The notes below the pieces were generated by a model. The model was not told the DNA's origin. It did no database searches and worked only from the letters and a program-made list of their open reading frames with translations. DNA of 37,121 bases from Marinibactrum halimedae (GTDB lineage: Bacteria > Pseudomonadota > Gammaproteobacteria > Pseudomonadales > Cellvibrionaceae): contig NZ_JAJQVM010000042.1 of the NCBI RefSeq assembly GCF_021234875.1, positions 1-37,121 on the forward strand. The letters run 5' to 3'. The translations under genes and the position numbers were made by a program. Shown piece after piece: positions 18,433 to 26,596 of this stretch. Within the stretch, counting starts at the first letter, position 1; each line of letters opens with the position of its first letter.

Positions 18433-19254
18433 TTATCGTCTTACCGCAGGGGTTTCAATCAATAATTGATTCGCTCGCCACGCCAAAAATAATTCCAAAT
18501 TCACATATTCCTCTGAGCCTAGGGGATAGGTTTCAGCCCTGACGCCGGTGTTACAAAAGCGCAATCGTCGGTGGAGAGAACCTAACGTTTGCCATTCCAG
18601 CCGATAAATGGGGTAGCCATTGCTGTGGCCTTGGCTTAGGGTGTCGCCTCGAAGTTTTTTTCCCGCATTCCATTCGTGGCAGTGGTGGCAAGCGAGGTTC
18701 ATTTGCCCCCGACGTTGATAAAAAAAGTCTCTACCTCGTTCAAAAAACGGTTTTTCATTATCGGTGATGTTGACGTTAAACGGCATTCCTTTGGATAAAT
18801 TCGAGACATAGGCCGTGAGTGATAATAATTCGTTTGACTCATAGGGGAAGGGGGGCTGATGTTGGTATTGAGTGCGGCATCGATTAATACGCTGTTCAAT
18901 ATTCATGAGCTTTTTTGTCGTGCTATCGTATTGCGGGTAAAGCGTAGCCGCGCCCACCAGCGGCTTTTTATCTTGGTTATGGCAATGTTGGCAAGCCGGT
19001 GTGATGTTATCAGGCCTTTTCGAAAACCATTGTTGGCCACTGTCTACCCATAATAAACCGGGGTTGGCAAAACTGTCATTTTGCAGTGCTTGGGTGTTGT
19101 TGGATTGAAAATAGAACCCCGAGCGTTCTTTATTGAGTGTTCTTTCATTGAGTGTTCGTTCGGCAGTTTCATTGGCGTTCGTGTTTATGCTTATGAGAAT
19201 AAACGCGTAGGTTATTAACCAGCATGATGAGTGTAAAATATATCCGGTATTCAT
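18433..19254 (-). CDS. soxA: SoxA, sulfur-oxidation dihaem c-type cytochrome
   Basis: Periplasmic subunit of SoxXA, which couples a sulfur substrate oxidatively to the cysteine of SoxY. From ATG 19254 there are 273 residues with a hydrophobic signal peptide, haem sites CQHCH (88-92) and CHHCH (189-193), and the active-site cysteine in LRFCNTG (Cys234), followed by YPLGSEEYVNLELFLAWR, typical of SoxA. The ATG overlaps the soxZ stop (TAATG), so the longer open frame back to 19314 is not needed. After the signal, ERTLN occurs twice in tandem, a 15-bp duplication. It is the last gene of the operon and no terminator is evident. Both haem sites and the key Cys are intact, so it should be active. 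Confidence 0.93.
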   Translation of the reverse strand: MNTGYILHSSCWLITYAFILISINTNANETAERTLNERTLNKERSGFYFQSNNTQALQNDSFANPGLLWVDSGQQWFSKRPDNITPACQHCHNQDKKPLVGAATLYPQYDSTTKKLMNIEQRINRCRTQYQHQPPFPYESNELLSLTAYVSNLSKGMPFNVNITDNEKPFFERGRDFFYQRRGQMNLACHHCHEWNAGKKLRGDTLSQGHSNGYPIYRLEWQTLGSLHRRLRFCNTGVRAETYPLGSEEYVNLELFLAWRANQLLIETPAVRR

Positions 19255-19577
19255 TAGGGTTGAACGCTGATTGATCGATTTTTTTGAGTGACCTTGCCGT
19301 TTTGGTCCGTCCAAGTAAAGATCAGTTCACCGCTTTGGGTTGCTTTGATAAAAAAGGTTAAATACGGGTTGGCAGCAATGGCGGGGAAAAACTCGGCTTC
19401 AAAAACCACATTATCGAGATACGTACATTGAAAGTGTTTCAAAATATTACGCGGCATTTTTTCGCCGTCTAAGCCACGTCGAAAGCCGGTTTCCATGGGA
19501 TGAGAAATCAGCGTTTTTATTTCGATGACTTCACCGGGTATAGCGCTGGTGGGTACGGAAATACGTGCATTTAACAT
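19254..19577 (-). CDS. soxZ: SoxZ, sulfur-carrier partner protein
   Basis: Immunoglobulin-like periplasmic partner that forms the SoxYZ carrier heterodimer. The 107 residues are the usual length and lack a signal peptide, as expected since SoxZ is exported with SoxY. Family blocks are ISHPMETGFRRGLDG, PRNILKHFQCTYLD, FFPAIAANPYLTFFIKA and SGELIFTWTDQNGK. It starts 90 bases after soxY, and most of that gap is a 15-bp tandem repeat. The only Cys is in FQCTYLD. The gene overlaps soxA at its 3' end. Confidence 0.93.
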   Translation of the reverse strand: MLNARISVPTSAIPGEVIEIKTLISHPMETGFRRGLDGEKMPRNILKHFQCTYLDNVVFEAEFFPAIAANPYLTFFIKATQSGELIFTWTDQNGKVTQKNRSISVQP

Positions 19578-19605
19578 GAGTTATCTCGAATCAATAAAAA
19601 GTGAT

Positions 19606-19665
19606 CATCGTGGCTATTGGCATCGTGGCTATTGGCATCGTGGTTATTGGTATTGTGTTTATTGG
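19606..19665. repeat. 15-bp tandem repeat (four copies) between soxY and soxZ
   Basis: catcgtggctattgg at 19606 and 19621 is identical, 19636 differs by one base, and 19651 is more divergent. The array fills 60 of the 90 bases between the soxY stop and soxZ start, so copy number would set the soxY-soxZ spacing on the mRNA. Confidence 0.95.
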
Positions 19666-19667
19666 CA

Positions 19668-20207
19668 TTAGACAAAGGCCTCTACGCAGGCGGGTAGGGT
19701 AATGGTGGTAAACGCACTGCCTGCCCAATGAGAGCCATCGTTTAAGGTGGCGATGGCGGTAATTATTTGCGATGCCGATAATCGAATTCGTGTACTTATC
19801 TGTGCGGTGCCGCTGTGTGGGGTGAGTTGAAATGCGGCCACTTCAGGTAAGGGGTTATTCTCGGCAAAGAGACGTAACCTTTTGACATACTGTTGTTTGT
19901 TCATAGGGCTTTCTACGTGTACGCTCAGTAAAACGGAATTACCATTTTCAGCCAACACCGGCATGTTTAATGTTACTTTTCCATCGGAAATAGGCTCTTG
20001 TTGATACACGGATGTGATGGCGTTTAAAAAGCGTTCGGATGGGCCCGGGTAGTCTTTGGGGATTTCCTTTGGGCGAGCAATAGACGATGCTGCCAAAGAA
20101 TCTCGACCGAACAAGGGCAAGGCCATTGTGCTGATGGCAATGGCCCCCTTCAGAAAGTGCCTTCGGTTTAGAGTATGGATCTGAGGGTGAGAGGTGTTGG
20201 AGTTCAT
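19668..20207 (-). CDS. SoxY-like carrier with a P-A-C-V-E arm instead of GGCGG
   Basis: Periplasmic carrier of the SoxY fold, 179 residues. A Tat-type signal (NRRHFLKGAI, about 14-23) is followed by a hydrophobic stretch. Classical SoxY ends in the swinging arm GGCGG, whose Cys carries the sulfur intermediate. This protein ends TLPACVEAFV, with Cys174 followed by five more residues. This matches a paralogue class that I remember as the SoxY-related AACIE-arm protein (TIGR04487), not true thiosulfate-carrier SoxY. The ATG overlaps the soxX stop (ATGA). The Cys is retained, so it can still bind a substrate, but specificity probably differs from thiosulfate oxidation. Confidence 0.88.
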   Translation of the reverse strand: MNSNTSHPQIHTLNRRHFLKGAIAISTMALPLFGRDSLAASSIARPKEIPKDYPGPSERFLNAITSVYQQEPISDGKVTLNMPVLAENGNSVLLSVHVESPMNKQQYVKRLRLFAENNPLPEVAAFQLTPHSGTAQISTRIRLSASQIITAIATLNDGSHWAGSAFTTITLPACVEAFV

Positions 20208-20803
20208 TGTGCTTGGCTCAAGTAGGCGATGATGTCTTCGATTTCTTGCGCAGATAAAATGGTTTTACCTTGGTAAATCGGGTCGACGTTTTGCAATCCT
20301 TTGGTTTGAAAATACGCGGGCATGATGGAATTAGGGTTGATTCGTTTAGGGTCTATGACTCGATAACGAATTTCCTCTGTCGTTAATCGATTACTGACGT
20401 TGGATAAGTCTGGGCCAATATTACCTTGAAAAGCATCATGGAAGGTATTGAAGCGATGGCATAGTAGGCAATTGCCTTTCTCGGGTGCTTTTATCCATTG
20501 CTTCCCTCTTTTGGGATCGCCGGGTTGTGAGGTGAGCGCAGGCTCTGAAAAAAGTGTGCTTTCAGTTGGGGTATAAACAATAGACATATTTCTTAAAGTC
20601 GTATTTTTTATAGAGGTATTTTCTGTAGGGATATTTTTTATAGGGTTACTTTTTATAGAGGTACTTTTTATAGGTGTATTTTTTATAGGTATTTTATTTA
20701 TAGGTGTATTTTTTGTAAGGCTACTGCAAGACATAAGCCCGCTGATAATAAAAACGAAAAATGTGATGGAAAATAATAGTGTTAAAAAAGAGTGTGTTTT
20801 CAT
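20204..20803 (-). CDS. soxX: SoxX, lipoprotein-type monohaem cytochrome c with a pentapeptide-repeat linker
   Basis: Partner of SoxA; it accepts electrons from the SoxA haem. From ATG 20803 there are 199 residues: a hydrophobic signal ending LMSC (lipobox-like, Cys26), a low-complexity linker (about 28-82) of five-residue units such as PIKNT, PIKST and PIKNI, then the cytochrome domain with CLLCH (112-116), GPDLSNVSNRL, NSIMPAYF (Met161 as distal haem ligand) and ILSAQEIEDIIAYL, all typical of SoxX. The open frame to 21082 overlaps the flavoprotein gene and is not coding. Lipid anchoring with a flexible tether would hold SoxXA at the membrane; the linker is unusual and expanded by 15-bp repeats. 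Confidence 0.9.
   Translation of the reverse strand: MKTHSFLTLLFSITFFVFIISGLMSCSSLTKNTPINKIPIKNTPIKSTSIKSNPIKNIPTENTSIKNTTLRNMSIVYTPTESTLFSEPALTSQPGDPKRGKQWIKAPEKGNCLLCHRFNTFHDAFQGNIGPDLSNVSNRLTTEEIRYRVIDPKRINPNSIMPAYFQTKGLQNVDPIYQGKTILSAQEIEDIIAYLSQAQ
20590..20720. repeat. Degenerate 15-bp repeats encoding the SoxX linker
   Basis: Units such as ttttttatagaggta, ctttttatagaggta and ttttttataggtgta recur every 15 bases. They encode about nine to eleven P/S-I-K-N-T-like pentapeptides on the minus strand, between the lipobox and the haem domain. Confidence 0.85.
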
Positions 20804-20855
20804 GGTTTTTTTCAAACCGTCAACGATGTAATACCGCCATTGTGTAATGCTTTTA

Positions 20856-22253
20856 CTATACGATTCTATTCCGATGTCGATTTTTATCTCTTTCTTTTTG
20901 TTTGGTCGTTGGTGTAGAACCAAAGGCTTCTTGAGTAATGGTTTTGAACCAGTGATGAGCATAATCAGCTTCTTTCTGACGATGAGACGCTGGTGCGTTG
21001 GTGGCACTGACACCTCCGGCTCCTGGGGTGGGCGACCACGCTGATTGGGTGGGTTGGTAAACATCCGCCACAGAAATACCATAGTTAGGATTGATCAAGC
21101 TATAACAAGTGTTGATCAGGGGGACTGAAAGTGGGTCTTGATCAGACAATAATCTTGTCACTTGTATGGCGCATAACTTCGCTTGAGCGTTCGCAGCGAA
21201 CGCCGATTTGGGCATGGCATTGGCAATGGCAGCATCGCCGATAATATGGACATTGGGTACACGGGTTGATTCAAAAGTGGCGGGTTGGATTGGGCACCAA
21301 CCAGAAGCGTCGGCAATATCACTGGTAATGGCAATGCTTCCCGCCTGTTGTGGCGGAATCACGTTGGCGACATCTGCTCGAAACTCGTCAAAATCCGTAT
21401 GCAGCGTGTTGCGTTTGGCGTCGATACGAACGACTTGCGCACCGTCAGATAACCCCTGCCATTCGATGAGATTGCTGTACTGCTCTTTCCAAGCACGTTG
21501 AAACAGCGACTGCTTTGAAAAGCGATCTTTTGCATCCAACACAATCAATTTTGAGCGGGGTTTATGGGTTTTCAGGTAATGGGCAATCAAACTGGCCCGT
21601 TCGTAGGGGCCGGGGGGGCATCGGTACGGGTTGGCCGGTACGCTCATCACCACGGTGCCGCCGTTGGGCATGGCGCGCAGTTGATCACGCAGTAACAGTG
21701 TTTGCGGCCCCGCTTTCCAGGCGTGGGGCATCCGTTTTGCGGCCTCAGTATCGTAGCCTTCAAGGGCACTCCAGCGTAAGTCTATACCGGGTGCTAACAC
21801 TAAGCGGTCGTAATTAAGCACGACGCCATCCTCTAATGTAACTTGTTGCTGTTCGGCATCGATGTATTGCGCCATCTGACGCACAACGGTGACGTTCTCT
21901 GGAAACCCTTGTGGTTGGAAGGTTTGTGCTTCGATATTCCTCAGGCTCGCGATCACCAGGTTGCTCATGGGGCAGGCGACGTACTGTTCGCTAGGGTCAA
22001 CGAGCACCACATTCACACCGCTTTCGGCGAGCACTCGGGCGCAGGTGGCCCCGGCAAAGCCTCCGCCAATGACAACCACGTTTGGGGAGTGCTTCGGTGC
22101 CCTTTGAGTGAGGGCGCGCTCGGAAGAACCCGCTGTACAGCCTTCGAGCAATGATAGTGCGGTCAATCCGGCTCCTGTGAGACCGGCTTGCAAGCATTGA
22201 CGCCGGGTTATTGAGTGAGGGGGGGAAAGGTCGTGATCGCGTGTGTCTGTCAT
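20856..22253 (-). CDS. fccB: Flavocytochrome c sulfide dehydrogenase flavin subunit (FccB/SoxF-like)
   Basis: Periplasmic FAD enzyme of the sulfide-dehydrogenase family; it oxidises sulfide or a related sulfur species and passes electrons to a small cytochrome c. The 465 residues begin with a Tat-type signal (TRRQCLQAG). The FAD site is VVVIGGGFAGATCARVL; VACPMSN (Cys94) corresponds to the covalent-flavin cysteine of FccB. Cys212 (YRCPPGPYERA) and Cys320 (GWCPIQP) correspond to the redox pair. The C-terminal 50 residues are polar and basic and look extended. The gene lies 26 bases after the small cytochrome gene, consistent with an FccAB pair, and just before soxX. LLEGC at 35-39 might act as a lipobox, but this is uncertain. 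Confidence 0.9.
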   Translation of the reverse strand: MTDTRDHDLSPPHSITRRQCLQAGLTGAGLTALSLLEGCTAGSSERALTQRAPKHSPNVVVIGGGFAGATCARVLAESGVNVVLVDPSEQYVACPMSNLVIASLRNIEAQTFQPQGFPENVTVVRQMAQYIDAEQQQVTLEDGVVLNYDRLVLAPGIDLRWSALEGYDTEAAKRMPHAWKAGPQTLLLRDQLRAMPNGGTVVMSVPANPYRCPPGPYERASLIAHYLKTHKPRSKLIVLDAKDRFSKQSLFQRAWKEQYSNLIEWQGLSDGAQVVRIDAKRNTLHTDFDEFRADVANVIPPQQAGSIAITSDIADASGWCPIQPATFESTRVPNVHIIGDAAIANAMPKSAFAANAQAKLCAIQVTRLLSDQDPLSVPLINTCYSLINPNYGISVADVYQPTQSAWSPTPGAGGVSATNAPASHRQKEADYAHHWFKTITQEAFGSTPTTKQKERDKNRHRNRIV

Positions 22254-22279
22254 AACAAGTGGAACCGAGATAAATGAGC

Positions 22280-22606
22280 TTAAGGGGTCGATGAAGGAGA
22301 GGTGGTGCTTGCCAATACGTTAGCGATCGCCCGTAACTGCTCTTTGGAATACCCCTTTGCAATGCGATTCATCAACGTCCCTTCGAGTTGCCCTGTTTTA
22401 TACGTTATTAGCTTGGTAAACAATTGATCCGCAGGTTGATTGTGCAGCAAAGGCGGCGATAAGGGGGAGGATAATAGAGGACCATGGCAGCCATTACATA
22501 CGGCGGCCATGGCCTTGGCATCCTCCATGGAAACCGGCTCAGCCATACTGGCCGAAGTGGCCAGTATGGTGCTGCCTGCAAGCAGAAATGATTTCAGAAA
22601 TCCCAT
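22280..22606 (-). CDS. Small monohaem class I cytochrome c (FccA-like)
   Basis: A 108-residue periplasmic electron carrier. Signal peptide about 1-22 (ends SMAEP), one haem motif CNGCH, and a Met in LEGTLMNRIAKGYS as the likely axial ligand. Size and the GCHG...LMNRIAKGYS pattern fit the cytochrome subunit of flavocytochrome c or related small cytochromes. Its ATG follows the TAA of the molybdopterin subunit with no gap, and the flavin subunit starts 26 bases later. It may therefore serve both enzymes: acceptor for the molybdenum hydroxylase and for the flavoprotein. The N-terminal haem motif and short length argue against a dihaem FccA. Confidence 0.88.
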   Translation of the reverse strand: MGFLKSFLLAGSTILATSASMAEPVSMEDAKAMAAVCNGCHGPLLSSPLSPPLLHNQPADQLFTKLITYKTGQLEGTLMNRIAKGYSKEQLRAIANVLASTTSPSSTP

Positions 22607-24793
22607 TTAGGCAATCTTAACGTCCGAGTACTTGGTCAGTGGCAACTGACGTACCCGTTTTCCGGTTGCCGCGTAAATGGCATTGAGTACCGCTGGGGCC
22701 GCGACGGCAATCGTGGGTTCGCCAACACCCCCCCAGAAGCCACCTGAGGGCATGACGATGGTGTCTACCTTCGGCATTTGTGCAATTTTCAGCGACGGGA
22801 AGTCATGGAAGTTGGATTGTTCAATGTGGCCGTCTTTCACCGTGCACTCGCCGTAGAGCATGGCAGAAAGCCCATACACAAACGAGCCAGAGACCTGTGC
22901 TTCGATTTGTTGCGGATTCACGGCATGACCGGGGTCAGTGGCGGCGACAATCCGCTCCAATACCACGGCACCACTTTTATCGACGGAAACTTCCGCACAC
23001 GCTGCCACATAACTGCCGAAGGCATTACACACGGCTAAGCCACGATGAATGCCTTTAGGGGACTTCTGACCCCAACCGGATTTTTTCGCCACCGCTTCCA
23101 ATACCGCCAAACTTTTGGGGTGATCTTTCATCAGGTTGCGACGAAAATCTAATGGGTCTTTGCTTCCGGCTTCGGCCAGCTCGTCAAGAAAAGACTCCAT
23201 GTACACCATATTTTGATTGGCGTTGACGCCACGCCAAAAGCCCGGTGGGACGTGAGGATTACGCATGGCGTGATCCACCAACAAATTCTTAATACCGTAG
23301 CTAATGGCTTGATCACCCTCGGCCATCATGCCTTGGAACACAAACGGGTCTTTGCCGTCTTTTAAGAAGTTTGGAAAGATCGCCGCCACAATCGATTGCC
23401 CAGAAATCCGCATGTGCAATGAGTCGAGATAGCCTTCTTTGTTCAGTCCGCCCACCATGCGCGCCTTGGTCACCGGGTGGTAGTGGCCATGTTGCATATC
23501 TTCTTCGCGGGTCCACAGTAATTTGATGGGGGTGCCCGGCATGGCTTTGGCGATCAATACCGATTGACGTACATAGTCATGTGAGCTGGCACGACGACCA
23601 AAGCCACCGCCTAAATGAATTTTATAGACATCGCATTGTTCCTGAGGCAGGCCAGCGGCGTCCGCAGCGGCGGCTAAAGCGGTTTCACCGTTCTGTGTTG
23701 GGCACCAGACTTCGCAACGGTCTTTCGTCCATTTGGCCGTGGCGTTCATGGGCTCCATGGTGGCGTGATTTTGGTAGGGGTAGTGATAAGTGGCCTCGAC
23801 CACTTTCGCGGCACTTTTTAAGCCCGCGTTAACGTCGCCATTTTCATTTCCCACGAAGACGTCTTTATCAGAGGTTAACCCCTCGGTAAGGGACTTCTCG
23901 ATGTCCGCTTGCGATACGTTGGCATTAGGGCCTTCGTTCCATTTAATGGGCAGTTGATCCAAGGCCGTCTTCGCCTGCCACCAGGTGTCGGCAATCACGG
24001 CAACGGCATTATCGTCCACTTTAACGACAGATTTCACACCGGGGAGCTTCATCACTTTAGATTCGTCAAAAGACGCGACGGTGCCACCAAAGACCGGACA
24101 GGCTTTGATGCTGGCGTTCAACATGCCCGGCAATTTCAAATCGGCGCCATAGACTTGCTTACCGTTAAGCTTGTCTTGCGTGTCTAGTCGTTTGATGGGT
24201 TTGCCGATCAGCTTCCAGTCTTTTGGATCTTTTAAGGTCACTTCTGTGGGGGGTACCAATTGTGCGGCATCAGACGCGATTTCACCAAAGCGCACTTTTT
24301 TCTTGCTGCGTTTACTGATCACATAGCCGTTCTCAGCGTAGCAATCGGCAGGTTTGTCTTTGAGTTTGTTCGCGCCAGCTTCCACCAGTAACGTGCGGGC
24401 AATGGCGCCACCTTCGCGAACGTATTTCTCGCTCCCACGAATACCTTGGCTGCCACCGGTGGAAAAATTGCCCCAAACGCGATTGCGCTCCAAGCTTTGG
24501 CCGGGGGTGGGGTATTCCCAGCTAACGTTGTCCCAATTGCACTCCAGCTCTTCGGCGACCATTTGCACAAGGCCGGTCAGCGTGCCTTGGCCCATTTCAG
24601 AGCGGGCGATACGAACCACAACCGTATCATCTGGGTGAATGACCACCCAGGCGTTCACCTCATCAGGTTGTTTCTCAGACTTGGCAGCATGAGCGCCTAT
24701 TGGCAGCATCATGCCGAGAGAGAGGCCGGCACCGGCGGCACCGGTGGAAATCAGAAAGCGACGACGGCTGACGGCGATCGTATGAGTACTCAT
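22607..24793 (-). CDS. Xanthine-dehydrogenase-family molybdopterin subunit (isoquinoline oxidoreductase beta-like)
   Basis: Large catalytic subunit of a periplasmic molybdenum hydroxylase that oxidises an aldehyde or N-heterocycle with water. The 728 residues start with a Tat signal (SRRRFLISTGAAGAGLSLG). Visible sites include GSQGIRGSEKYVREGGA, the cofactor-binding GGGFGRR (about 393), and the catalytic glutamate in GGVGEPTIAVAAPAVLNAI (about 690). The single-chain beta form with a Tat signal is typical of IorB-type enzymes, which pass electrons to a [2Fe-2S] subunit and then to cytochrome c. The [2Fe-2S] gene overlaps the start by four bases and a cytochrome c gene follows directly. The substrate cannot be predicted; its presence in a sox-like operon that lacks SoxCD is notable. 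Confidence 0.9.
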   Translation of the reverse strand: MSTHTIAVSRRRFLISTGAAGAGLSLGMMLPIGAHAAKSEKQPDEVNAWVVIHPDDTVVVRIARSEMGQGTLTGLVQMVAEELECNWDNVSWEYPTPGQSLERNRVWGNFSTGGSQGIRGSEKYVREGGAIARTLLVEAGANKLKDKPADCYAENGYVISKRSKKKVRFGEIASDAAQLVPPTEVTLKDPKDWKLIGKPIKRLDTQDKLNGKQVYGADLKLPGMLNASIKACPVFGGTVASFDESKVMKLPGVKSVVKVDDNAVAVIADTWWQAKTALDQLPIKWNEGPNANVSQADIEKSLTEGLTSDKDVFVGNENGDVNAGLKSAAKVVEATYHYPYQNHATMEPMNATAKWTKDRCEVWCPTQNGETALAAAADAAGLPQEQCDVYKIHLGGGFGRRASSHDYVRQSVLIAKAMPGTPIKLLWTREEDMQHGHYHPVTKARMVGGLNKEGYLDSLHMRISGQSIVAAIFPNFLKDGKDPFVFQGMMAEGDQAISYGIKNLLVDHAMRNPHVPPGFWRGVNANQNMVYMESFLDELAEAGSKDPLDFRRNLMKDHPKSLAVLEAVAKKSGWGQKSPKGIHRGLAVCNAFGSYVAACAEVSVDKSGAVVLERIVAATDPGHAVNPQQIEAQVSGSFVYGLSAMLYGECTVKDGHIEQSNFHDFPSLKIAQMPKVDTIVMPSGGFWGGVGEPTIAVAAPAVLNAIYAATGKRVRQLPLTKYSDVKIA

Positions 24794-25371
24794 GCTTTTA
24801 CCTCCGTGTAGAGTGCATTCGATGATTGCTCAGAGGCTGCATTTGGGTCGAAAAACTCAACCGCATTGGTCGTTTCGGTTTGTTCCGAGTTCATTTCTTT
24901 AGCCACTTTTTTGCCGGCTTTGATCTCAGCGGCTAAATGGATACCCTCGCGAACACGCTGAAAGGTGCCACAGCGGCAAATGTTGGTGATAGTGGAATTG
25001 ATATCGTCGTCGCTGGGGTTTGGGTTGCTATCGAGCAATGCAGCGCAGGCCATGATCATGCCGGATTGGCAATAACCGCATTGTGGGGTATCCAATGCTG
25101 CCCAGGCCTGCTGAATAGGGTGATTCGTGTCTTCAGAGAGTCCTTCGATGGTGGTGATTTTTTGATTTTCGGTGATGGCAGAGAGTGGATAAACGCAAGA
25201 GCGTACCGGTTGTCCATCAAGATGAACGGTACAAGCGCCACATTGCGCAATACCGCAACCAAATTTAGTGCCGGTTAACTCTAAGTGTTCTCTTAACACC
25301 CAAAGGAGTGGCGTGGCGTCGTCGGCGGAAACCGTAACGAGTTTCCCGTTAACATGTATTTTCTTGGCCAT
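24790..25371 (-). CDS. [2Fe-2S] subunit of the molybdenum hydroxylase (isoquinoline oxidoreductase alpha-like)
   Basis: Electron-transfer subunit with two [2Fe-2S] clusters. Plant-ferredoxin cysteines are 39, 44, 47 and 59 (FGCGIAQCGACTVHLDG), and the C-terminal helical cluster uses 98, 101, 132 and 134 (QCGYCQSG and ICRCGTF). All eight ligands are present. The usual length is about 150-160 residues; here 193 residues include an extra polar tail of about 40 residues with no known role. It has no signal peptide and is probably exported together with the Tat-tagged large subunit. It is the first gene of the minus-strand redox operon, with a 460-base upstream region. Confidence 0.92.
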   Translation of the reverse strand: MAKKIHVNGKLVTVSADDATPLLWVLREHLELTGTKFGCGIAQCGACTVHLDGQPVRSCVYPLSAITENQKITTIEGLSEDTNHPIQQAWAALDTPQCGYCQSGMIMACAALLDSNPNPSDDDINSTITNICRCGTFQRVREGIHLAAEIKAGKKVAKEMNSEQTETTNAVEFFDPNAASEQSSNALYTEVKA

Positions 25372-25834
25372 ACGGTTGGTTACCCCATTTTCTTTTATAT
25401 GTTTTTTAAATGTCTATTTTTGTGTCTCTTTTTCTTATTTTCTCTTGTCTTGGTCTTTGTCTGTAAAACTTGTCCGTAAAAATAGTTTGTCTGTAAAAAT
25501 CATTTGCCTAGACAGGTAAGAGGGATGCGTTTAAGGAAATGCTCATCGTTGTGGCTGGCACCAGCTCTTTTATCGACTCACTATCTTTTAAGATCAATCG
25601 TTTTGAAAACAATCTCTTAAAAACGATCTTTTAAAACCTGTCTTTCATCAGTCTGACGTTCAAAGAACGTTAAATTAAAAACAACCAATAAAAAATCATT
25701 ATAGGTAGGTTTAACTTTACCGTGAAATAGTCTACTGCCAATTTGATGACAAATCATAATGGTTGCGCCATGTGAATGGATTTTGTCGTCATTAAACCTC
25801 TTTGACTTTTGTTTCTATGGCTCACGTTCTCAGG
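25372..25834. other. Intergenic region upstream of the redox operon
   Basis: About 460 bases, presumably holding the promoter of the molybdenum-hydroxylase/sox operon. It is pyrimidine-rich on the plus strand next to the operon. ctgtaaaa or ccgtaaaa recurs three times at irregular spacing (25461-25500). A weak imperfect inverted repeat (tgatgacaaatc with gattttgtcgtca) lies at about 25744-25793. No regulator gene, tRNA or terminator was found. Confidence 0.5.
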
Positions 25835-26458
25835 TCAGTTTCGATAGTGTCGGACTTGGGCGTCCAGTGCTAATGCATCCAGATAGTGCTCTGTCATATC
25901 ATTTAAAATAAATTTTGCACCTTTACACCAACGCTCCCGCTCTTCTCGTTGTTGGCTTTTGATGAGTTCAAAGAAAAACCCACTGTATTGGGCCTTAATG
26001 GCGGACATAATCTGTTGTTGAGTGAGTAAATAATTCATGGCGCAAGAAGCTGTTTTACCCGACAGCTCCCATAACTGACTGTCGTGTTGTAGTGGAATGT
26101 CGGCGGCATCTAAATAAAACAAATAGGGAATATACTGTTGATCATGGCCGGTCTCGGAGAGAGTCAGTTCAATGGCCAAGTGACCTGCGATGATGGATGG
26201 AGGCACACCTCGCCCGGCTTTTTTTAGTCGCAATAGCCAGTCGGGTTCACCAATCCCGTGGGTTTTTTGTACGACGTCAATAGGTTCTTCTGAGCCAAAA
26301 TTCGCCAGAGTTTTCCCCACGTGTGCGGCGAGATAACGTTTAAAGAGCTGCTTTCGACGCCAGCGATGATAAATTTCTTTAAAGATGGGGATCAGTGCCT
26401 GTGCAATCAGGATGCTGCCCAAAGCGATGCCGATTTTGAGAATGAGTTCTTCCGTCAT
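25835..26458 (-). CDS. Membrane-anchored protein of unknown function
   Basis: A 207-residue protein with one N-terminal membrane helix (about 7-26, IGIALGSILIAQALIPIF), followed by a basic stretch (HRWRRKQLFKRY) that should face the cytoplasm, and a soluble domain with many aromatic residues and helices. No family motif is recognised. It stands alone between two intergenic gaps, on the same strand as the redox operon downstream but about 460 bases from it. The open frame, lone membrane anchor and low repeat content support a real gene. Confidence 0.7.
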   Translation of the reverse strand: MTEELILKIGIALGSILIAQALIPIFKEIYHRWRRKQLFKRYLAAHVGKTLANFGSEEPIDVVQKTHGIGEPDWLLRLKKAGRGVPPSIIAGHLAIELTLSETGHDQQYIPYLFYLDAADIPLQHDSQLWELSGKTASCAMNYLLTQQQIMSAIKAQYSGFFFELIKSQQREERERWCKGAKFILNDMTEHYLDALALDAQVRHYRN

Positions 26459-26596
26459 ACTGTTTGTGAATGGATCCTATTTGTGAAGAGATTGATACTT
26501 TGCGTAAGTTGGATATTAATGTACCGAATGGGTCTGTATGTGTTCGTATATTCAGTGAAAATTGGGGTTCATTAGGTTTGGGTTGAAAGGTTCAAA

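Noticed and set aside
19606-19665. CRISPR-like array
   Set aside because: The 15-bp units are directly abutting without spacers and no cas genes are present; the same holds for the other tandem arrays.
20804-21082. N-terminal extension of SoxX
   Set aside because: It overlaps the flavoprotein gene, lacks similarity, and the signal peptide begins only at 20803.
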